A stretch of DNA of 64,000 nt from Rhodeus uyekii (taxonomy: Eukaryota; Chordata; Actinopteri; Cypriniformes; Acheilognathidae), in the NCBI GenBank assembly GCA_037043235.1, contig JAWRVZ010000157.1, positions 452,501-516,500 of the forward strand. The letters are read 5' to 3'. The notes below the pieces were generated by a model. That model was not told where the DNA came from. It made no database searches and worked only from the letters and a program-made list of their open reading frames with translations. This document shows, piece by piece, positions 41,101 to 54,500 of the stretch (its first letter is position 1; every line of letters starts with the position of its first letter). The translations under genes and the position numbers were made by a program.

Positions 41101-44100
41101 GGTTGCCAGGGTATTTCTAGGGTGTTCTGAGTGGTTGCCAGGGTATTTCTAGGATAATCTGATTGGTTGCCAGGGTATTTCTAGGGTGTTCTGAGTGGTT
41201 GCCAGGGTATTTCTAGGGGGTTCTGAGTGGTTGTCAGGGTATTTCTAGGGTGATCTGAGTGGTTGCCAGGGTATTTCTAGGGTGTTCTGAGTGGTTGCCA
41301 GGGTGTTGATATGGTAATATGTTTGCTTGCTACATTTACATTTATACATTTGGCAGACGCTTTTATCCAAAGCGACTTACATTACATTCAAGGAACACAT
41401 TGAATCAGTTCTTTCCTTCCCTGGGATCGAACCCATGACCGTGGCATTGTAAACACAAATGCTCTACTGTTTGAGCTACAGGAAAGCTAGCTAGGCGTTT
41501 TCTGATGGGAAAAGAGTGTCAGTCATCTTCTGGTCTGTAAACGTGTCACAGGTTCCTCCGTCAATTAACTTTTTTCCCCTTGTTTTCAAGTCAAGCAGGT
41601 GAAACTGCATCTGATCCCTTACTGAGGAGCAGCACACACACTCTTCAACAACACACATGTGAAGGGATCTTTCATGTCTGCAGCAGAAATACTGCACTTA
41701 CACACTCAGATTTAACACTCTGCGCTAGAGGCGCATTAGTATCAGCACTAGATTCTTATTAGATCCAATACCCAGTAAACTAGTGAATTGAACTTAAACA
41801 GCAGTACGGTAATAGCAGAGTCTGTGAAAGGCAACGGTAGCATAGAAAACATGCAACCAAAACATCAAACAATAAACTGAAATGTGTAACAGGCTGTGTT
41901 CGTGGTTTGATGGGGGTCTGTGCGTCATGCGTCACGGGGCGGTTCAGTGGGGTGATACGATGAACCCGCGCAGATGTAGAGAGTGAATGAATGCTGACGC
42001 GTGAAAAGAACTGGACAGAGAGAGAGGGCGGGGAGATGGCTGAGTGACCATGGACAGACAAACACTGTGACCCTTCACCCCTGACGACACACACACACAC
42101 ACACGCGCGCGCACTGACAAGTCTGAGAGAAGCATATGTGATCTACATGAGCACAAACCTCAACTATGTCTCCGCTATATCTTACTGAGCATTTTAAGGC
42201 ATCTCAAGTCCTATTCAGATCAGTGATCTTCTAAATGACGCCTGAATCTCATTCGGGTAGGAGTAACATCTTCGTGTTTATTAGAGTGTAACAGCATCAC
42301 ATATGACTTTATATGAAATTGAAAATCTATAGCAGTGCCATTTTTATTTTACCATAGTACCGTAGTTCATTATAGTATTTTTATATTTGAAGCTCATGCA
42401 AACTTTTTTGTATTTTTGTTTTGTGCCTTTGTCATTGTATTAGATTCTTAATTATTAATATAATTGCCATTTAGAATTAATTCATTTTTATTTCAGTTTT
42501 AATTTTATTTCTAGTTCATCATTTTAGTGCTTCAACTTAAAATCATTTCAGTGTATTGCCAAGGAAACATTTCTAATTATCGTTTAAAGTTTTTCAACTT
42601 ATACTTTTATTTTCTTTCAGCTTCAATATCAATTAACGAAAACGTTTTAATAGTTTTGGTCCACAACTAATTGAAATAACACTTAAATTTTGCAACCAAC
42701 TAGTCAACTAGTTCAAAAACCCCAAGATCACAGTAAAAAACAGCCTGTAATAGAGTAATTACAGAGTAACAAAGACACCTCAAAGTGAAGTGTAACTAAA
42801 GCATAGTAATACCACAGTAATGCAGACAATCGCGATCGGACCGGACTAATTTCTCAGGCGATCGATTTTTAGACAATAATCACAGACTTGGCAGATTCAG
42901 ATAGAATTAAATTTACAAAGCATCTAGTGAGAACGACGACAGACTCGAGCGTCATGAGATCTGATTGAACAAAATTAAATCCTGAAATCATCTGGATTCA
43001 GTCAAATTTGCTTAATAGAAAATGTGTGGTGTGAAACTACATCATCCTCACGGTGAAGATAAAATCTGGATGTGCTAAAATAAAATTCTGCATATGTGAG
43101 AAAATCACACACTCACAGGAAGAAGAAACACAGCATGATTCAGACAGTGAACACAAAGCTGGATATTGATCACACACACACACACTCCAAGCGTACTTTT
43201 ATGTCAGGTGATGCTCGGCACATCTCATCCCTGTGAATAGCTCCTCGTCAATTTCAGGCTTAAAGTTTTATGGGAAGGATACTGTTTGATGCAGTCGACC
43301 AGCGGTCCATAACAGCAGTCATTTACTGTGCACTGAAAAGAGGGAAGAAATATTACAGTCAGGAGGGGACGAGCCCCTCAACATCCATTACAAACACCCA
43401 TCTTGCACCGCAGCGCCGCCACGCCTCGCCTTACTAACAGCTTAATCAGATTCACACATTAACTAAGAATCTCCCAATGTTTCTTTGACCACAAACTAAA
43501 GACTTTTAGCAGATTACAGACAAAATGAGTAAAAAAAAGTTCAGGAATAGCAAAAAAATAATTCATCATTTAATTGTATGCAAAGTCATTATTGGTAGAC
43601 AATCTTTCGTAACTTTCAAACTTCAACTGTGCTTGCGTTATGATGTTTGACGAGATCTGAGAGCAAAACTGGGCGAAGAAATTTCGGGTTTGTTCCTCAA
43701 ACAAAACTATGACTTGACTTCAGAACTCTCAGAATACAGAGAATGATCAATTCTGATTGTGTTTATTGAGTTTGACGGCCCATGAGTTGTGTTGTCCCAA
43801 AATCTTCTAGGTCATCAGTAGCAATGCCGGCAAAATGTTGCACAACGAATCTCTAAGTTATATTGTGTTTGGACTTTGTTGGTTACAAGTAAGCATATCT
43901 CCCGCTGAACAAACTCTAGCTTTCTGAGCAGACCGACTAGTCTCTGATTGGAGCTCTCAAACATGTCTGAGATCCTCAAAGCTGCAAAAACACATTTTAA
44001 ATAGAAAACATTGACACACTGCACAGTGCATTTGAAAAAAAACACACACACACACACACACAGGACTGCCCTGGCACTCGATAGCACCGGTACAGCAAGA

Positions 44101-47100
44101 AAAACTTTCAAATTTAAATATTAACTTGGTATGGAAGTACAGTAATACCTTGAGATACGGGCGTCCCGACATACAAGTATTCTGAGATACGAACAAGCCT
44201 GAGCAAATTTTTGCTTTGAGATATGAGCAAATATTTGAGATATGAGCAGCTTACTAGGTTACTAGATCCTAGGTGTTCGAGCACGCAAAAAAACATTTCC
44301 GAGTTTTGATTTGAAATTCGCGCTGATTTTGGTTCGGGTTGGATGAAGGCTACAGTTTGTCCGGTCAGAACAATGATGTTTCACTCAGGGAATGATCCAA
44401 AACTGGCATTTATTAAAGGTGCATAGATGTGTGGTTACGCATGATCGATAAAACCTCAACGATTGGCACTAATTCCCTGTATTTCACTCAATAAACTATA
44501 TATACAATCTTTAGCTGATCTCTTTTACCTTAATCATCCGTCAGCTCTCTCAGATGGAAAGTTTTGGAATAGTGCATTTTGCGCTGAATGACAGGGATGG
44601 CTGGAATAGTCCATGTAAGAAGGGGAACACTTTTTACAATCCTGCTCTCCTATTGGTCAGCATTGTGCCTAGTTAACATAAACTTTTTCTAATCACTCAC
44701 CATGGATGTGAAGATTGTTGCTGAAGTGAAAAGGAAGAAGAGGATGCTTCACATCACATTGAAAAGGGAGATAATAGGGAAGTATGGAGCTGGGATGCGC
44801 TTCATCCCATGTTTAATGTGGTGTTTTTGTAGGGCTTGGAACGGATTAGGCAATTAACATGTAAAAGCCTGACCGACGTACGAAAAGATCGACTTACGAA
44901 GAAAACCTCGGAACGGATTAATTTCGTAAGTCGGGGTTCTATTGTACTATAATTTTGTGTGTGTGTGTGTGTCTCTCTATAGCAATTAAAAACATGTTTT
45001 TTCCATTGCTATTAGCACTAAAATTAATCCGTTCCAGTTTTTTAGAGGGCCGGAACGGATTAATTTTTTTGCTGTTATTTCTTATGGGGAAAAAATGATT
45101 TGAGATACGAGCACTTCGAGTTACGAGCTCCGTCCTGGACCAGATTATGCTCGTATCTCAAGGTATTACTGTATCTGTTCTTTTGACAACATTCTACTAA
45201 ACATCTTAGTTTGTTTTCAACAGAAGACAGAAATGGAGAAACAAAATGATGTTTGTTGAAAGTTACCTGCTCGACGTGCTTCGCTAACAGCAGGTCAGGA
45301 ATTAGATACGGCTCGCGCAGCATGTTGTTGAGGACTTGTCTGGATGCTGCTGATGGAGAGAGAAACGCACGCATTAGACATTTCCAAATGAAAGAAATCG
45401 ATGAAGATGCATCCCATTAATAATCTCCAACACCTGTGGCAGTAATAAGGGGACACAGAGGTTTGGTGTGGATATATAGGATGAAAAATGTACTCCATTC
45501 ATGCTGCACAAACATTATAAATCAGCCCACGGACCCTTGGATTGATTCCCTATTACTCCAACACAAAATCATATTCAGATTTAATGGATTGAATCATTGT
45601 GCATCACTCTAATGATATATCCAAATGAGAGTAACACTGCCAAGAGTGGATCAAACACTGCCCAGTGCATGATGGGAAACATGAGGCCTTATTCAGCTCA
45701 GAGACATAAATGATACTTGCATTTTATTATAAGTCAACTTATACTGGTTTGCAGACAAAAAACAGCCATAATTTAGTTTTTCCATGTCCATTTTTGTGAT
45801 ATTAAGACTTCTATCAAAATGGCCTGTGTTATTACTGACAAACCTCTGCAGAGATGGAGTCAAGATCAGACCTAGACCCTGATCAACATGCTCGGCCCAA
45901 CAACGCTGCTGCCCATTTAAACAAACTAAATCAGAGACATGCTGCATTCAATGCCATATTAGTTTCAAACACTGCATGACAGAAGAACAGTAGCCACTGA
46001 GCTCATTACAACACTGTGGGTTTAATCTGAGACTATAAACCAAGACCAAGGGAGATGAAAGTGGTCAAGGTTTGGCTTACTTTCAACTTGCCCCAATGAG
46101 AAATAATCAAAATTGGCCACATTTTCTAGCAAACACTGTTTCCAAACAGGTTATCCAAATACTCAATCCTATTTAAAGGACCCTTTTTATTTGACTATAG
46201 TTGCAAATAAAGAACCTTTGTTTTCCAGTGTATTCTAGTAGCAGAGTCTGATTGTGTCTCAACACGTGCAACGGTCTTAAAGTAGTAGAAGTAGTAAACT
46301 AGTGCAAAGTAGCATAGACCTAATTGAGATTGAAACCACAAGATCAAGATTCCAACCCAATGGATCCTAACCCTAAAGGTGTGGTCACTCTGTGAAACTT
46401 TGCAAGCAAAATCGGTTTGAAAGTGACTTTGCAAACAGTCCTTCATACATTTGTACACTGGACGGGAACTGACCCAACGTGACACGGCACCTAAAGAAAC
46501 GAGCTCTTTAGACTCTCATTACACACCCCTGTCATCGGCATACAGCTGCACACAACACACAATTCTCCCTGTTTGGCTGCACCTCAGAGGATTTCTCTCA
46601 GCGCCGTTACATCAAAACCCTGCCGGAGAAGAACAAACGGTAGCTGTTATCTTTTTCATCCCCCTGCTGAAGGAGGACGTGAGGAAGAGAGAACAAAGCC
46701 AAGTCAGCAGTCCTCTGCACCGGCGGCGGCGCCTTGTTTTTCAGCTCATTTTTCTCCGAGATTGCTACCTTCACACGTAGATCCATACAGTGCTCCGGCG
46801 CTCCGTTCGGCAATGAAGAGAGCTATATTTCCCCTTGAGTTAGGACACCTCATGACAAATGATAATGGATAATCAATAAAGCGGGAAATATGAGGCCGCA
46901 AACTTTATGAAGCTGGGAGACATATTACTCCCCAACAACACTCGTTTCCCTTAACAAAGTCACTACGCCGCTGCGCCTAATAATCTGAGGGAAAATCAAA
47001 GAAGCCGCAACCACATCAGCAATATTGGCAACTTATTCCACTTTAATGGCATTTTGATTGATTTTTTCCTCTTAATGGTACTTTTATAGATTTGATGCTG

Positions 47101-50100
47101 GTCCTGCAAAACAGCAGTGTGTAATAGAGCTCCCCGAAGGCAAGCAGCAGCCATTAAAGGCCTTGTCTTACCAGCTCTGGTAATTGGAGGTTGACCACCA
47201 TCGCATTTCACACATCACACACCACCACCTGCTTCAAACGTCCATCCGTTGGTCCGTTTTCTGAGCGATGGGGTTACGAATAATCGTAAAAAGAGGGTGA
47301 CCTTGCGGCTGACATTGTGGGGCTTCAGCCAAGCATTGACCTGATGAAAATGGAGGCCAGAGAGCTAATAAATCAGGCCACTTTTAAAATGAGTTTACTC
47401 TAACGCTCATTCATCATGGACCGTAATGCCATTTGCAGCAAGGGATCCGCAGCGTGCAAACGGCGCAGTAAATAACAACAGAGGTGAAGATCTGCGCGTC
47501 GCTGCAGCCTCTGGCATCAGCATACATTTATTAAAGACGCCTCCGCAACACAACACTGTAAACACACCTTGAATTTAATGTAATTGTCCCGTGTCGACAT
47601 AAATTCCGACCGAGGCGTCCTTATCAGAGGAGGGAAATATTAAAGAGGAAAGACGCCCCTCCGCCGGGAGTTGTTTGGGAGCAGGGAAGCAGCGTTTACC
47701 AAAAACACAGCCACCTTTAACAACCTCTGATGAAATGATGAACGGGCTGGTGGAAAGCCACGCAACCTCCGCTCGCTCTCCGGCAGGATGAGAAAGCCAT
47801 TATCAGCCTCCAAAAAAAGAGGACAGAAGCTCATCGATCGTCGTAAAAAAATAACGGATGACAATCGTTATCGCCCCTGACGCTGATGAGCTCCAGAGTT
47901 TGTTTATTAATTAAAAACCCTTCTTCTTATGGTTATAATCAAGACGCCCCCTCCTCCTCGGCCTAAGCCAACGGCGTCGTACATCAAACTTCATGATGCG
48001 CGCGAGAGACGCTGGCTGATAATGCGCCCCTGCTAAAGCTGATTTTCCATGATGAATCTGGGAGCATATAAATTGGCGAATATCTAAAAACATTTACAGA
48101 TACTAGAGGAATTGACTACTTGCGGGCCGTGATGGATGAGGCTGTTAGACGCCAGAGGACAGCACTGCAAATCTCTGCGGCTGCCTAAAGCCCTCATTTG
48201 ATTTTCATATTTACTTCTTTAAACCCATCCTCCTCTCCTCAGCACAGAGAGAAAACAAGAAAAGAGTCTCTCTTCTGTGTTTTTATTTCCTCCGCCTCTG
48301 GTGCGTTCGTGAGCAGTGATGGTGCTCCCAGCAGGGTTAGTGGGGCAGAACTGATCTGCCTCGGTCTGATTGCGTCTGATAGCAGGGCTGCAGCTCGGCC
48401 CTTTTCTGAGCTCTACAACTCCCTGCTCCACGCTAGTAATTAGTATACTTGTCAAGGCAACTGCTTACCTCACCCGCCTCCTGCAGCTGCTAATGAAGAG
48501 CCTAGATCTCAGTATTCAAAGGCTAGAACCACGCGCCCGATGCACTTACCTTCACAGTCTCACTTTATATTAAGTGCCTTTCCTATGTTCTAACAATTAA
48601 TCATTTGGTTCAACGCATTTAGTACACGTTTTTATACCTGCATGTAATTACAACTGGAATACATTTCTGCAGTTTCATCAATAATTACACTGTTGACCCA
48701 AGAGCACAAGTGGACAGATATATGTACATTTTCACATATACATACATATATTATATATACATTATGGGATGTAATAGCGATGGGATGTGCGCTATGACTA
48801 ATTTATTAGTTGTGTAAATGGAAGTTTTGTAACCGACTAGTCGACTAGTCTAAAAGTAAGAAAACCTCAGAAGACAATCAAAAAAAAAAAAAAACACATC
48901 ATACATTTAAAATAGTTTATCTACAAATCCCATAATGAATGTCTCAAAAGTGCAGCTTTATATAGTGAGGCGTACGAGTCGATTTCCATCATGTTACGCC
49001 AAACAATGAGTTTAATAAACCGGTAAATAAAACGAAAAAAAGTATGTATATATGTCTATATATTTCTTCTTTCAGTGCGAGCGGGATCACAGTGGTGGAG
49101 AGTTGCAGTAAATTACGCGATGATCGCGAATGAGTTTACATACAACTTTTCCGTCCCCTAATTCAAAATACTCTCATACCTTTCGAGTGGCCATTTTTGT
49201 GCCGCGACTGACAGAAAGAAAACGCATGCGAGATCTGCAGTAAAGATTTCGCTTCAGCTTATATTTCAAATGTTTTATCTTAATGTTTTATTTTTTTTAA
49301 ACCAATTTAAATGCAAAATTAAACTATTTGACTATTCAATTCGACTATTGTTTTCAGTGTACTGTAGTTGAGTACACACGCACACACACACGGGTGACTC
49401 TCACCAAAACGTGGTTTTAATAAGATCAAACATAAATTCTATTAAAACCTTTTTGGAAACAAAGTCTGTAGAATTTGTGCACATTATTTTTAAAACATTT
49501 ACGTACAATTTAAGAACTTTTTGAACATGATTTCCAAATTTCCAAAACAAGTCCTAAAAAGTAATGCCGTTACTTGAAATTCTGAAATAACATTTATTTT
49601 TAAATTAACAGGTTTTTATTCTTTATTCTGATTGATTACCGTAACCCTTTCCACAATTTATAACCTATTTTAAAAAAATATTTAAATGAAACTGAAAAGT
49701 TGTATGTAAACTGTCATGTAAAAGAGCCATATAATAATCCCACTGGAGTCGAGCGTAACAATATTAATCACAGACACGGAGATGACGAAACAAGCAAATC
49801 ATCAGGTCATTTACCACAACTGTCCACCACTGTGATCCCGCTCACGCTGAAAGAAATATATACCGTATTTTCCGCATTATAGTCCGGTGCGCCTTATGGT
49901 GCAGAAAATATGGTATAGACACTTTTTATTTAGCTGTTTATTAAACTCATTGTCTGGAGAAACACGATGGAAATCGACACGTACGCCTCACTATATAAAG
50001 CTGCACTTTTGAGACTCCAGAAGGACCTTATTTTCAGTGACATTCATTATGGGGGTTGTAGATTAACTATTTTAAATCATTAATGTATTTTTGATTGTAA

Positions 50101-51499
50101 TAAATTAGTCAGTGCACATCCCTAATATAAACACACACACACACATACACGTGTATAAATATGTATTCAGTGTGAAATCTAAAACAGGGGACCGGTCAAC
50201 TAATCTAATATCACATTACATGCTGGAGAAATGGAAAAACACACTTGATTTAATAAGGAGTAGAAGAATATCCCAGTACTTCTGTCACTCTCTATAAAAA
50301 AGCATCATTCACTGGATAACTTGGCACAAATGCCTTTAATGAAATTGAAGATAAAGTGAAACTAGTCCAAATTTACCAAATCACATAGACATAAAAGGTT
50401 GTGCTGACGTCCAACCCAGAGCCACAAAATACCAAAGAGACTGGAGTAACATGGCTAATTCACAGCATTTGATGCGCTTTCTAGTACAGAAGATGTTCAG
50501 AAGATCCCCTCCCGTCTGGAGAAGACGAAGCATTACAGACGTTGATATTATATTCGATATGTGCTGAAAATGCCCTGAACGTATTGATTTATTTACATGC
50601 GCATCCATCCGGCCCGTGCGCCACTGGAACGGTCTGGAGAAAACACAGACACAACACTCACTGGAGAAAAGACTTCAGAAACAATTTCAAATTCGCTATT
50701 GATCCTGCTGAAGTGAGTGGATATATATTCAGCGTCCCAAAGGCACAATTTCTGTGTCTCTTAAATGCAAACAGGGAAAAAGGAATGAAAGAAAATAAAA
50801 GATGGTGGTGCGCGAAGGCAAGGCGCTCACCGGCTGAGAGGCCGCGTCTGGTGTATATGAGGCTATTGATCCATGCACTGCGCTGGAAACACGGGAAAGA
50901 GCGAGTGGGGAATGATGGATGCGCTTGCCGACAGCACCGGACAAACCTGCGAGCTAATGGCCACCAAAGACAATTATCCAGGCATTGTTTCATCAAAGCA
51001 ACACATTACAAAAGTCTAATATTCACACAGGGAGGGTCGGTAATTGAAGCATTGGAGCCTGTGTGAGAAGAAGCTCATTGGACGAAAAGACGGTGCATCA
51101 AAATATGCGTCACTTTCATTTGAATCTGAGCTGAGCTCGCACTGCTGCGGAGAGCGGAGAGCCTCTGGAAAACCATCAGGATGATGGAGGGTTACACAGA
51201 GAACACACTTTTCACACTGTGAAAACTGAACCGAAAAATCTTTGTCTTCTCATTGCATCTATAGAATCCAATTTCTAAATACCTCTGTGTATTACAGCTG
51301 CAGCTAACGACTATTTGGTTGTCGATTATTATTTTCGGTTTGTCAACTAATCTAATGTTTTGTTTTATTAGCGGATTAATCCTTTGCCCATCTTTCCAAT
51401 AAATAAGTACAACTTCTACCATTTGTATTTTAAACTTTTATTAAATCATTTTCCAACAAAATGGTTCAACTTAGTTAAAATAAAGTGCTAGAATTAAAA

Positions 51500-51540
<41 letters not shown>

Positions 51541-54500
51541 TAACTAAATATGTGTCTGTATGTATGTATGTGGGTGATTATTCAATTGGGGGCTATTTTG
51601 CCATCTTACATTTTGATGAATTAAATTTGGTTGAATTTTGTTAGAATTATGTCAAGACAATGTTTACATACTTTGATATAAAGATATAATAATGGCCATG
51701 ACTGATCTTAAATATAATTACATTAGTAATTATTAGTATTTTATATCTATTTGCCAACTGGCACTGCAAAATGTCATTACCATCACATCATCAAAAAGTC
51801 TCATAATGCAAAGAATTTATGAAGGAGATCATTTAAACTCATTTATGTTGCAAACATTGTTAACCTTCAACAAAACGTACAAAAACCAAAATGTTTCCAT
51901 TCAACAAATTATATATATTTTTTTGTTCTTACCATCAAAATGGGTTTTCCTGTGTTCATCAAAGCACAGTTTTGTTTAATTTCTGGAAAATTAATTTGAG
52001 ATGTTTTTTATTTTGAATAGGTGGATGAGTGTTTCTTTAGGCTTTTCATGTAGCACCTCAAGATTGAACATAAAACAGTTTTAAAAGGATTTCTGCTGTA
52101 AATTAAGCAATGTTGCGGTAATGGCATGCTGTTCTGGTAATGACATAAATGAAAAGTGAACTGATACATAAAGCAAATTTAAAGGCTTAAATAATGACTT
52201 CTGGTGAGTGTTGTTGAAAGAAATGGACAGATGTGAGGAGATGTATGTAAATATGACAGCCATCAACTTGAACATGTTTATTTCAATCATGAAGAAACCA
52301 GTTTACAGAACTATATTCTCCAAGGACCGCCCTCTTGACATATCAATGGGAGAACAATTTGAAGCTACGTAGTGTTGTACTTCCTTTTGAATTTTGTCAT
52401 TGGCTCTTTTTTTTGGTTTACTCTCCATTGTTTGCGTTTCTGTCTTTGCTCACGTTTTGAAAGTTGTGAGATTACTTTAAGCTGTTCTTTTTCTTTTCTT
52501 CTTTTATATCGTTACTTTTCTCTATCAATCTACTGCTGATATTTTACAGGATCTTCCTTACATTTTTTTTCTATAATCTCTAGAGCTTTCTGTTGATTTC
52601 TTTGCAGCCATTCTGGTGAAAAAAATGTTTTAGGGAGTAAATCTCACTTAAGTTTAATTGTAAAAGCACACTATTATGCTTCTTTAAATTAATTTATAAA
52701 CGTATAACATGATATAGATAGTGACAGAACATGTCATTACCATCACAAGTTGTGTGATGGTAATGACGTGTTGCGGTAATGACTTTTTTTTTTTTTTGAG
52801 GAAAAAGGATGCTAGCTCATAGATTTGCTAACATCACTCAACAGTAAGTACAAAAAAAACTTTCAGTACACATAAACCATGTGAATATATATTTATATTT
52901 ATCAAAATATTGCTGCTACAGCATGTATGGTAACGATGCTGAATAAGTCTACTCCATGATCAGAAGGAATTCATGATTAAATTACTTACTTTTTCAGTCA
53001 TCAAATATCACTGTTCTTTCACTGCTGACATGTGCTCCCCTGCTAGTCTTCATCTCCATGGTTACAGCATAAAAAAAATCTTACCCTCAAAAATATCCTT
53101 GTTGTAATCATAGACTGTTGCGGTAATGACAGTATTGTTGTGGACAATACTAAATTGATATGAACCCAAATTATGTATCAAGTGCCTTATTAAGTTACTG
53201 TTTAAACATGTATTGTGATTTTTTAATGAACCGATAACATTTTATCAAATTTTCAGAGCAGATACGTTTTAAAGTCTGGGTTAAGTATTTAGTCAAATAT
53301 TAGTGAATTTTTTTTAAATGGAAATCATACTGATTTTAGCGTAAACCAATTTGGTGGTGCAATAAATATAATTTGAAATAACTAAACTATGTATTCTATA
53401 ATATAGTATTTTTAACAGGAATGTATAACCTGGGGACATACAATTTCCCCTAATTGAAGAATCACCCATGTATGTGTGTGTGCGCATGTATGTACAGGGA
53501 GTGCAGAATTATTAGGCATGTTGTATTTTTGAGGATTAATTTTATTATTGAACAACAACCATGTTCTCAATGAACACAAAAAACTCAATATCAAAGCTGA
53601 ATATTTTTGTATCAATATTTTAAGTTTGAGCTATTTTAGGGGGATATCTGTGTGTGCAGGTGACTATTGCTGTGCATAATTATTAGGCAACTTAACAAAA
53701 AACAAATTTATACCCATTTCAATTATTTATTTTTACCAGTGAAACCAATATAACATCTCAACATTCACAAATATACATTTCTGACATTCAAAAACCAAAC
53801 AAAAACAAATCAGTGACCAATATAGCCACCTTTCTTTGCAAGGACACTCAAAAGCCTGCCATCCATGGATTCTGTCAGTGTTTTGATCTGTTCACCATCA
53901 ACATTGCGTGCAGCAGCAACCACAGCCTCCCAGACACTGTTCAGAGAGGTGTACTGTTTTCCCTCCTTGTAAATCGCACATTTGATGATGGACCACAGGT
54001 TCTCAATGGGGTTCAGATCAGGTGAACAAGGAGGCCATATCATTAGATTTTCTTCTTTTATACCCTTTCTTGCCAGCCACGCTGTGGAGTACTTGGACGC
54101 ATGTGATGGAGCATTGTCCTGCATGAAAATCATGTTTTTCTTGAAGGATGCAGACTTCTTCCTGTACCACTGCTTGAAGAAGGTGTCTTCCAGAAACTGG
54201 CAGTAGGACTGGGAGTTGAGCTTGACTCCATCCTCAACCCGAAAAGGCCCCACAAGCTCATCTTTGATGATACCAGCCCAAACCAGTACTCCACCTCCAC
54301 CTTGCTGGCGTCTGAGTCGGACTGGAGCTCTCTGCCATTTACCAATCCAGCCACGGGCCCATCAAGACTCACTCTCATTTCTTGAGATATTTCTTGGCCC
54401 AGTCTTGACGTTTCAGCTTGTGTGTCTTGTTCAGTGGTGGTCGACTTTCTGCCTTTCTTACCTTGGCCATGTCTCTGAGTATTGCACACCTTGTGCTTTT

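Larger units (their letters stand above)
44140..45171 (-). mobile_element. Family A pogo/Tigger-like element with a nested relative
   Basis: It is TA-flanked with ends CAGTAATACCTTGAGATACG and GTATCTCAAGGTATTACTG. The orientation is opposite to 8496-9201. The middle (about 44284-44944) is replaced by a second element. Confidence 0.88.
51571..53468 (-). mobile_element. Unclassified 1.9-kb DNA transposon with TGGGTGATT ends
   Basis: The imperfect terminal inverted repeats are TGGGTGATTATTCAATTGGG (left) and, read inward from the right, TGGGTGATTCTTCAATTAGG. Flanks are TATG repeats on both sides, so the target duplication cannot be read. Internally TGTTGCGGTAATGAC-like motifs occur at 52113, 52770 and 53116, with further GTAATGAC copies in both directions. 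A minus-strand coding relic is at 52364-52611. The ends do not match Tc1, pogo or hAT. I cannot assign a superfamily. Confidence 0.7.

Noticed and set aside
50542..51066. 174-codon plus-strand open frame
   Set aside because: Overlaps long antisense frames. No family motif, no splice context and GC-rich composition; more likely non-coding.
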